Both the position numbers and the translations under genes were made by a program. From NCBI GenBank assembly GCA_905178155.1, contig CAJINV010000004.1, positions 6,011,923 through 6,075,922 of the forward strand: DNA of 64,000 bases. Reading direction: 5' to 3'. Below, piece after piece: positions 1 through 9,414 of the stretch. A model generated the notes under the pieces. That model ran no database searches, was not told the DNA's origin, and saw only the letters and a list, made by a program, of their open reading frames with translations. The DNA is from Amoebophrya sp. A120 (lineage: Eukaryota > Sar > Dinophyceae > Syndiniales > Amoebophryaceae). Position 1 is the first letter of the stretch; each line of letters starts with the position of its first letter.

Positions 1-1187
1 TGCCCGCGGGCCTCAGCACGGACCTAACCAATGCGGGGCTTTTGTTGAACACAGCTATTGCGCCCGCGGGCCTCACCACCGACCTAACCATTGCGCCGCT
101 TGCTTCTGTTGAGCGCCTGGCCGGTCCCCTCGTTGGTGACTGTTCTGGGGGTGGTCCGCTCGTCCGCCCGAGGGGCCGCAACCGCAGGGCCCGAACCGTA
201 AGGCAGAGTGGCGGGGAACAAGGCCCACCACACTGGGGCGCCCGCGCGCGGCGGCGGCGAACGGGCCCCAAAGCGTCCCCATCAATAGTGTTGTGGCGCG
301 GGCCGAAGGGAAAGAGAGGCGCAGCGGCAATACTGCCCGCGCGCGCCATCACATTGACACCCGGAAGCGGAGCCGTGATACTCGGGCGGGCGTGCCGAGG
401 AAGTTCGCGACGGCGGTGGTGGTTGTGGGTTGGTTGTCAAGTTGTCTCGTTGGCAATGCGTCAGTTTTCAAGTTGGTTGCCCATACGCCAGAACGACAAC
501 ACAACTGACAACCAACAACAACCAACCGAAGAGGAGACACAGCCGACATGCGCATGTCCATTCTCAGCGCGACACAGTGGACACATCCCCCACATGCGCA
601 GCAGCCAGCGCGCGCGCGCTGGAAATACTGCCCACATGCGCCAGCGCAGTCCCGCGTGGAAGTTGGGCAACCGGGCGCGCCGTGGTTCGCACAACAAAAC
701 TGCCGAAGTTGAGCGATTAGCACAAGTGGAATCGAAACGCGGCCCATACCGCCCTGGTTCGGCGCAAAATGTAGGGATGGTTGCACGGCGAGTTGCGCCG
801 TGCAACTTGCCGTGCAACTCGGGCCATACCATCGCGATTCGCAACGCAAAACGTGCAAAAGATGCACGAGTTGCACAAGTTTCCGGGAAATCTCGGAAGG
901 GCCATACCATCCTGGTTCTGCGCGAAATGTTGCGATAGTTGCACGGCGAGTTGCACCGTGCAACTCGCCGTGCAACTCGGCCGTACCGTGGTGATTTGCA
1001 ACAAAAACGTGCAAAAGTTGCACGAGTTGCACAAGTTCCCGGGAAATCTCGGAAGGCGAAAATTCCGGGACCCCGGAAAGAGATGAAGAACAGCAAAGAG
1101 AGCGGATTGGAAATCCGTGCTGCCACGAATTCCCAATCCGCATGGTATGGTGGGCTTTGGCCAGTAGAATTGCTATGTTTCCATAGC
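1..1187. repeat. Palindrome-rich tandem repeat region, no gene seen
   Basis: This stretch lies beyond the stop of gene P. About 742-898 and 899-1057 are two copies of a unit near 158 bp. Each holds self-complementary runs of GTTGCACGG, GAGTTGC and CCGTGCAACTCG, followed by a GTGCAAAAG.TGCACGAGTTGCACAAGTT block and a GGGAAATCTCGGAAG block. Near 430-525 are several complementary GTTGTC/GACAAC pieces. At 1-110 two copies of a short GCCCGCGGGCCTCA.CAC unit occur. Long open frames on both strands follow from the repeats and carry no recognisable domain. I read it as non-coding repeat DNA. Confidence 0.6.
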
Positions 1188-4100
1188 CTAAAAAAAGGCG
1201 CTCCACGAGGGCACCACGCCCGGGTATATACGCAAGGTTTGACCCCAATCAGGGTGCTGCGATGGATTTTTCTGGGCCTCAGCGCGTACCGTTCTGGAAC
1301 TTTTTGTCATGCATGAAAGGAGTATGAATCTTTCTGATGCAGATTCTAGGCGTGTTTCGCATCGCTTGCATGACAGACGCCGCTCTTGCTGGGATCTTTT
1401 GCAATGCAAATTTTTGCTATTCACGATCGGAAATCTGTGATGCTGGTAGATGCAAGAGGGCGAATGTTTCATTGATTTGAAAAGGTCTGCAATACAAATG
1501 CTTTCAAGTTCGGGGGTGGGGGCATTTTTCATTGTAATAGACCGTCTGACTCCACAGCAACCGGTGAATCCCCTGGTCCACCGAGGTCGGGTTGACCCCG
1601 GCGTACAGAAAGTACTCACTCCCGCCCGTTCGCGCCAAATAGGCCCGCTCGGAAACAAGCAACTTCTCCGCCTCGATGCTACTCGCGTCACGACCCGAAA
1701 CTACTCCGTTCTGGTCCTCCTGCTGCGCCAGCTCTTCTTCACGGCTCATCTTTACGTTGGCAAACTTGCTGGAGGCACCTCCGCCCCCGGTCGGGCTGTC
1801 CGCAAACTCGGGGTGATACACCTGCAGGAGCGGTCGCACGATGGTGCCGCCCTCCTCGAGAACCGTGGTGGTGGAACCCGCGAAGGTGGGGTCAGTCGCG
1901 ACGGCTTGGTTCAACTCCCGCGCAATCTCCTTCCAATTGGTGTTCACACGATAGTATCCTGTGCAAAAGTATCGTACTCGTACTAATTGCTTTTATGCAT
2001 TACAAATCTTTTTCTGAAGGCAAATCCGCATTACAAATTTTTTTTTGTAATGCTGAGCTAATTTGTGTTGCAATTTATACTAGCACGGTGCTTTTGCACA
2101 GGATAGATAGCGCACGTGATACTCGCCGCCACGGGAGGAGGCTCCAGCCTGCGCCGCAAAAAGCTTCAGTAGGGATCCGGCCTCCTTTTGCGCTAGGTCG
2201 GCGTCGGCCTGCAGTCGCCTGGCCGTCTTCAGCCACGCCGCGCGCTCCTGCTCCACGTTGCGGCCCCCTAGCAGCTCCTGCGATTCGGTATCTTCCTCCA
2301 CATCAAAGTCGCTTACCTGGTAGTAGTACCTCTTTGATGTATCGCTTGATGAAGGTGATGTACTTTCGTCTAGCCCTAGCAATTCCTGCTCTTGGTCTGA
2401 TGTTTCAGAAGAAGTTCCGTCACCAGGATTTGATAATGATGATCTCGTCGCTGTTGTGCCCATGCCCTTTCGTCTACTACTAGAAGTCTCTTTCACAAGG
2501 GAGTAGTCCAGCTCTGCGGCATCGCGGTGCCACCGCTCTCGGATCTTGAAGCCCAGATACAGCACGTTGTGCAAGTAGAGCCTTTCCCCGCTGGTCGAGA
2601 TCGTGTCTAATTCGATCGCAAATGGATCTTCGTCCCCGTCTTCATCAAACAAGGTCGTGGTCCCGTCTTCTTGCGCTTGATATCCGAAATTGGTGGCCTC
2701 ATCTTCATCTTCGATCGGTCGTACGGCTCCACTGCGGGGGCCCTTGCTTGAAGATGTTGTTGCGAAGGGGCCGGAGTCGTCGGATTTCTTATTCGTTCCC
2801 ATTTTTCCGTACAACACGGGCAGCAAAGTCCACGCTGAGGCGCCCGCGGAACTTATGTACTCGGGCCACTTCACGGCGGTGCACCATTCGTTACTGCGAC
2901 CGCGACACGACGTGATGTCCTCGTCCGGAAGGTTTTTAAAGGCTTTTTGCAGCTCTTCATCGCGTTCGTCTACTTCGGCCCCCTGGTTCTTGTGGATGTC
3001 ATAATTCTGCAGCTCGGCGACCAGTTCTTGCAGCTCAAGGTTTATCCGCTGCTGCTCTTCGCTGAAATACCTGGCCTCGCCCTTGGTAAACCAGTTCCAA
3101 TTTTTCGTCCTGGAATTATACAAGGGACGGCCAGGCCCAGAATAAACCTTCTCCTTGCCGTCCCGCATGGCTTGGAGCTTCCTTCGGGTTTCCGCCTCCT
3201 CCCGTTTTTGCGCTTCGTTTGTAACTGCGGTCCACGCGCGCAGAAACCCCAGGCTGCTGATCGACGCTCGGAGGCCGCCCCCGGCCAACGCGATACCCGC
3301 CGGAAGCTGGTGCCACGGCTCGGTAAACCGCCCGGCGTAGTTTTCCAGCGCCTCGGGAAACTTGCGCCAATTCACGGCAAGAAACTTGCGCGCAGGAGCA
3401 GTTCGTGCTGGCGCTGGGGGTTCTTTGCTTGATATTCTTGTAGTTGCCTCTCCTTTTTTCGTTGCTTTCGTCGTCCCAACTTTACTTTCTGTCGTGGTCG
3501 TCGCGCTTGAAGATGAAGTTGAAGACGCAAGCGTCGCTTTCGTTGTTTCAGATTTTTTGGCGTAGAAGTTGCGGTTGCTCTCGTGTCGGTCAGCACCCCC
3601 TACTATTCCGGCCTTTATTTCATTTTCAACGCGATCGCGAGCGGTGATTTCATCAGCCTTTTATAGAGACGAAAAAGGTGATCTTCAGCAGTGTTCTTAT
3701 CCCTAAAGGAATTCGCAGCATACCGTCGGGATTTGCCCTGTTTTTGGCGCCAACGCAGGCGCTGCAGCTTTTATGGTCGCGCCTGCGTAGGAGTGCTGTT
3801 GCCTTCCCTGGTGGGTTTGTTTTTTCACGCGGCCCAGGCGTCTTTCTAGAGGAACCAACAGGCACGCTAGCACCCCGGCGAGCCTAGACATAGACTAAAG
3901 AGGCCCCCCCCACTGCGCAGATCGACGCGCCCCGCGGGCACTCACAACACACCCACCCGGCTCAGGCGGGCATCTTTTCCGCGGCCCCGAGCCCGACGCA
4001 CTCGCGACCCAAAAAAGGCCGCAAGCCGGCTCGCGCAGACTTGGTGCGCAGGCCCCTCGAGACCTCTTGGAACTCTTCAAGCGCGCCCCCATCTCTCACC

Positions 4101-7100
4101 CGCCGCCCCAATCACTCACCGTTGGCACCGGACCGCTTTCGCGGCCGTGGTGAACGCACTGGCAGAAGACCCGAAAAGCTTCCCGCCTGATGTTCGTTTA
4201 AACGCTCAAAAAAGATAGATAAGAACGCCTACTGCAACGACCTGTGATTGATGTTCCCGCTCTCGAAGACTGCTGCTCTTATCCTCCACGCCGTGCATAG
4301 ATAAGAGCACGTTTGTAACGACCAGAAATTGGTGGCTGGCACGAAGCAGAATGACATCTTCTGCGCCAGATGTTCCCGCTCTCGCAAAAATGCTGTTCTT
4401 ATCCTCCAAATGGGGCATCAGCTCGCGCCCAGGCGCGCGAACTTGGACGCAGTGGCCGGCGGTTATTCTGTCAGCGCGCAGCGCGTTCCCTGGCGCATGC
4501 GCTGGGGCTGCGCTAAGCACGAAAGCGCGACCCTCTGGAGGATGCGCGGCGAAGGCTTTGGATAGCCCTGGGCGGTCTCGCTTTTGTTGGCCTCAGACAC
4601 GCCAGGCCTCGCCTAGAATGAAAAAAACTCACGAATCGCGACGGTATGGCGCGATTTCTCTTAGGGATAAGAACACGCGGGAAGATCACCTTTTTCATCT
4701 CTATACCTTTATTTCATTTTCAACGCGATCGCGAGCGGTGATTTCATCAGCATTATCACCAACAACTCGTCCGTTGTAGTTGTGGTAGTTGCGGCGGTAC
4801 CAGGGCGTACTCAGTACGGCAGGAATGGAGTGGTACATGCGGTACTGCAACTGAGGATTGTAGCAGTAGTGCAAGGCCGAGGCCTGAAAACGCACGTGCG
4901 CGGGCGGGTGGTCGGGGATCGCGCTCGAACCCAGCTTGGAGGTCACCAAATCCGCATACGCCAAAGCAGCCTCGCTGTCTTGCCGGGACACCGAGACATA
5001 CTTCCCGGTGGTGGACATATCAAATGTAAAAATGTCCGGGTCTGGAAGAATCCGAAATTTGTTATGCTGTTTTTGCATGACACAGAATGTCTGTCATGGA
5101 AGCCCTAGCATCACAGATTTTCAGAGGCCTTCATGATGCCTATTTCGCATGACAAATGCCCTCGACGCGTAGCACAAACCGGACTCCCCTTGCTGGTCAT
5201 GCAATACAGAATTTTTTAGAGTCCAAAGTTAGCATCACAAGTTCCAACCTTCCAGACCCAGACATTTTTACATTTGATAGGACATGGGATCCCGCAAAAA
5301 TTGCGTCAGGTGGTGGTCACTGTTCGGAATGTCCTCCACGTCATACTTCATTGGGCCAGTCTTGCTGGTCGCAGTCGGGTCGTAAGGATAAAAGCCACTT
5401 CTAGTTCTACCTCGTTCTAGCTTAGGCTCACTATCTCTACTCTGAAGCACGACATCATCGTCCGGCACAGATGAGGAAGTTGACGGGGTCGTCGTGTGGT
5501 CTTCCTCTACTAGCGCACGTCGTTCTTCTCCCACGAGGCCCCGCCCAACAAGCTGCGACGACAGGCTCTGGCGGGCAACCTCGTGCTCTTCCAGGTCCTC
5601 GACGGTGTCTGGGTACCGCACCGCGTACACCTCGTTGAACCGGTTTTCCATCGCGGACCGGGCGATCGTCTTGCAGTAACACTGCATCATGTCAGCCCCG
5701 TCGCTCTCGTCGGATCCCGGCGGCCAGGCGGCCATCAGCGTCCCCACCCAGGCGGCACTCATGCTGTACACCGTTCCGTGGTGGCAGGGGTTCTGGCCCT
5801 CTTCCTCGTGCTGCTCCAGGTAGTCAAACGGCTCCCCGATGGCCGCCGGCGTTCCCAGGCTGTGTGCGGCTTGCCGCTTCTCCAGGATCTTCGCAATGCT
5901 CAGCCGCTCCTGTACAACATCTTCGGGTACTTCGGATGCTACTCTTGATGACTTCTGGCCGTTTGGACCTTGTATTTCATCGACTTGGTCTTGTTCTGTA
6001 GACCACGGCATTAGCCACACCTTTCCCGGCAATCGCAGTTCGCCCGGGCGCGTCAGAAACAGCCCAGCAGGGTCGTTCATTTTTCTCGTTGTACTCGTCG
6101 CAGCTCCTCGACCGGGGTCCACCACAAAGATTTCGCCGAATAGCGTGCTTAGACTAGGCATCGCTTTCAGCATCTGGTGGTTGGACGCAGGAGCGGGGCC
6201 GTTCCATCCTGTGCGCTGAATGGCCTCTTGCGCGTTCGGCGTGGTTTTTGTGTCTTTCCAGCCTCGGGGCGCGACGAAGTAGGCGAGCTCGCGCCCGTAG
6301 GTCTGGATGACGAACCCCCCATAGGGCTCTGCGTCGGACCGCAGCTCGTGGCCGGGCGTCAGCGTGTCATACACGGTCTTGTCGAGCAACTTCGCGCGGC
6401 AGTCGTGATACAGCTCGCACCACCCGGTGTGGTCCCAAAAATTTAAAAAGTTGCAACCCTTCCGCAATCTCTTCGCGTATTTCATCTTGCTGGTCTTCCC
6501 TTCGACGATATTGTTCTCGGTGTTCTTCATCTTCTCGTCAGTCTCCGTGGCAGCCACTGTACTAGGAACGTACACGTCCACGTCGGATGCGGTGACGGCC
6601 TCGAGGGTCGTGAACTTTTGTGTCCGATCTAAATCCGTCACGTAGTTCTCCACCAGTTCATTTGCTGAGGTCGACGTAGAGGCACTAAATCCATCAAGAC
6701 CTTCGTGAACATCTTCATGTGCTGCAGCTGGAGGATCAGCCTTACGTAGTTGACCGACGTCAATATCATCTTCCCTGCTGCTCCGGTTTGTTTTCATCCT
6801 TTTCCCCCCCGCCCCCTTCGCCAGCAGTGCAGCGGGTTCCAAATAGTCCGCCTCGTCGCCGGCCTGCAGACAACGCCGCTTGCATTCTTCCAGGTCTTTC
6901 GCGGTGGAGGCAGCTGCGGTTTCAATGGTGCCCCACGCGGTGCTTCCCGTCACCGAATGCACCACCCCCTGGGACCAGCGCTTGACCCCGTCCCACATGT
7001 CTCCCTCGGGCACGTACATGTCCACTTTGTCGCACCGCGCGGGCCCCTCGGACAGAAAGGCCATGACAGGGTGCACCACCACCTCGTACCTCTCCGCAAG

Positions 7101-8099
7101 CTCGGGGTCGTTCTCGGTCGGATAAGGAGATGAAGGGGGTTTATGATCTTGCCGATCCTCTTCATTCTTGTCCACATCTTGTTTTCTTTTGGTGTCCTCT
7201 CCTGTGGCATTTTTTTCATCCGTCTCATCGCTCTCTTCTTCACCACCGCCACCTCCACCGAAAGGATTCCACCACTGACCTGTTTCAGCTCTCCTCGCCT
7301 CAACTGCCTCGGCCATCACTACTGCAGGTGTGCTGGTCGTCAGCGTCGTCGTGACCAACGCTGCAAGAAGCATCGCGCAGGACGACGTGGTCGAGGAGAG
7401 TAGAGCTGTGATGCCCGAGATCATGATCGCCAGGACGAGTACAAAGAAATTTCTTTTTCGGGGCCTTTTTTGTGTGGCGAGGGCAGTACTATGTGTATGA
7501 TCTTCAGACCGCATCCACAGGAGCACGTGGTTTGTCCGTTCTATTTTCTCGCACGAATAGACGGCTTTCTTGTGCACGACGGGGACTGGCACTAGGTCTT
7601 TGCCTTTATCTGCGTCGACGTGAAGAGAATGCGTGGAGGATGGGCGATTTACATTTATGAAAAAAAGCAGATGTCCCCGCACTACCATCCCATTCCGTGG
7701 TTTTTCTGTGGACAATGCTGGAAATCTTCGTTTTCTTTTTGTCGTGGACGCTTCGCCGCAGCGGTGGTGTTCAAGGTCATCTTCACGCCCACAAGCACCA
7801 CGACGGTCACGGCTGAAGAAAATCTTGCGGAGCCTCATCTTCGTCATGCTTCTGGTTCTGGTTCTCTTCTGCCACGACGAGGGCGTCTCATCTTCTAAGA
7901 AAGAACTTCGACGACGTGTGCATCTCCACGTCGTGACGCCGGTTGTGGACCACATGAAGTTGTACGCGCGGCGTCGAGTTCTTAAAGCAACGTGAAAGCA
8001 AGAAGATGAAGTTGTGCCACAAGAATCAGGTCCGCATGCGCTTTGTTCATCTACCACGTTCTTACTACTTAACATCATCCCAGCACCATCATTTGTCAT
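1188..8099 (-). CDS. Secretory-pathway protein with PAN-like and patatin/cPLA2-like motifs (gene P)
   Basis: Exons (minus strand) are about 8099-5280, 5017-4706, 3661-2106, 1954-1540 and 1292-1188; all four joins stay in frame when an introner and one TSD copy are removed. The first ATG is at 8099, but an ATG at 7514 sits just before a basic stretch and a long hydrophobic segment, and may be the true start of a signal anchor. DLEECKRRC (near 6880) and CNFLNFWDHTGWCELYHDC (near 6430) look like a PAN/Apple cysteine pattern. GIALAGGGLRASISSLG (near 3275) resembles the oxyanion loop of patatin/cPLA2-type lipases, and YISSAGASAWTLL (near 2830) resembles the strand with the nucleophile. By alignment on the Trp, the expected Ser is Gly, so activity is doubtful. 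A 15-residue tandem repeat (ADEITARDRVENEIK) flanks the long introner. The lipase relationship is inferred; the exon chain is well supported. Confidence 0.6.
1293..1539. mobile_element. Introner, family F3, one end truncated
   Basis: The right end has the F3 terminus (GCATTTTTCATTGTAATA), and the interior matches the copies at 15551 and 18830, but the left TIR is missing: homology stops just after CTTTTTGTCATGCATG read leftwards. ACCGT occurs on both flanks. Removing it joins LLWSQTV to RAEAQKNPSQ in frame, so it still appears to behave as an intron. Confidence 0.7.
1955..2105. mobile_element. Introner, family F2 (151 bp)
   Basis: The ends are TATCCTGTGCAAAAG and CTTTTGCACAGGATA, with TSD GATAG on both sides. 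Removal joins EYHVRY to RVNTNWKE in frame in gene P. Confidence 0.9.
3612..3657. repeat. 46-bp direct repeat, copy 1
   Basis: This matches 4706-4751 base for base. After removal of the introner between them, the copies sit in tandem with a 45-bp period and encode the 15-residue unit ADEITARDRVENEIK twice in gene P. Confidence 0.9.
3662..4705. mobile_element. Long introner, family F8 (1,044 bp)
   Basis: Its TIRs are about 70 bp long, starting TATAGAGACGAAAAAGGTGA on the left with the imperfect complement on the right, and include the block TTCTTATCCCTAA. TSD CCTTT flanks both ends. The interior is GC-rich, with an internal duplication (GATGTTCCCGCTCTCG at about 4251 and 4371). No transposase frame is evident. 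It sits inside gene P and removal leaves the frame open. Confidence 0.85.
4706..4751. repeat. 46-bp direct repeat, copy 2
   Basis: Identical partner of 3612-3657, on the other side of the 1,044-bp introner. It is much longer than the usual 5-bp TSD, so it probably reflects a coding tandem duplication into which the element inserted. Confidence 0.9.
5018..5279. mobile_element. Introner, family F1 (262 bp)
   Basis: The ends are TATCAAATGTAAAAATGTC and its complement, with TSD GGACA on both sides. Removal joins QFLRDPM to STTGKYVS in gene P. Confidence 0.95.
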
Positions 8100-9414
8100 T
8101 CTTGCTCTTCAATAGCTCCTCGTCCGTGCAGACGCATTTTTTTCTGGCTCGTGCTCGTTCTCGTTGCGATATAATCTTCACACCCATGAAGATTTTGTCG
8201 ATTCGTAGCAGCGACTTCGACATACCGACCATCAAAATCAGAATGATTAGCTTAGTAAAGGGTGCACTTACATCAACATCAACAGTTCGTGACCTAACAT
8301 GAAAAGAGGTGCAGGTAGTTAGAGACAGAAACAGAATGAATGTGCACGAAAAGTAAAAGTGTGCTCCTACTAGCACAGCTTGCTTTGTTTTGTGCAGATT
8401 TGCTTTATTTCGTCCAAGATCTATTCCTACACGGATGGAATAGAATCAGAAACTTTAACTTTAAGAAAAAAACACAACTACACATTCGTCGTACTTCTCA
8501 GAAAATTGGACGATTATTCGGAAGCGCATTCACGTGCTGCTGGGAGACGAAGGCGGAAAGCACCTGTGACTGACAACTTTATTGGTCGGTGATCGTGATA
8601 AAATTGTGGTCTACATCGTCTGGATCTTTCACACATAACGATGAAGCAGAAGCGATACGAGAACGAGTACGACATGCTACCACTACCATACTTTGCTGGT
8701 CCCGAGAACTTAGAATTCGGAATCGAGTGTCGAGTGTTTCAGGTGAAACACGATGACGATGCGTTTGCGTAATTCCACCCCTCCTATCAAAAATAGATAC
8801 GATGGATGCCCGACAAGAACTCTTTAGTTTTGGAATCTTCAACATGTACTACGATGAAGAGATACGGAAGCCCCATTTTCGCGACCCAAATAGAGAAATC
8901 GACGAAAAGATAAAGAAAGCAGCGAAACGATTTATCAAAGTCTTGGACCTATCACGACGTCTAACCAGCCGCCAAAATTTAATCGGCTACAAGTACAATT
9001 CATATTTACGGGAGAAGCGATGTACAGGAACAAAAAGAAATAATGGCTTCGTCTACCCGAGATGACGGGAGAAATTCTCCTGAAAATTTCGCGAATCAAG
9101 TGAAAATTTACAGCTGCGCTCATCAACCTCTAAAAGAAGTTTAATATTTCTCTTGCGTGGTTGTATCTTTATTATCATTTTGATTCATTGTCTGATGGAA
9201 CTTACATTTTCTGTCGCGAGGACGCTCCTTGCATTCTACATATTAACTACCCGACTCTGATGTGCGGCGTTGTTTTTCCAATGCAATTTTTTTTTGTTTG
9301 AGCTACAAAATCTGCGTCCATCGTCATTGACGTTGCGCACCATCTCGAATCGTGCTCGTTTCTCCCGAGAAGAGACCGCCTGCTGAGTCGTAGTTCGTAT
9401 CAAAATAACGTCAG
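8100..9414. other. Intergenic, no gene seen
   Basis: AT-rich DNA between the 5' end of gene P and the stop of the aldo-keto reductase. Only short open frames without motifs are present on either strand. It should contain the promoter or leader of gene P, but I see no element I can name. Confidence 0.5.

Noticed and set aside
349-1248. A 299-codon minus-strand frame with repeated Cys and Arg
   Set aside because: It runs through the palindromic tandem repeat and overlaps other open frames; no domain.
3900-4200. Possible coding remnant inside the 1,044-bp introner
   Set aside because: Frames are short and GC-driven, with no transposase motif; the element looks non-autonomous.
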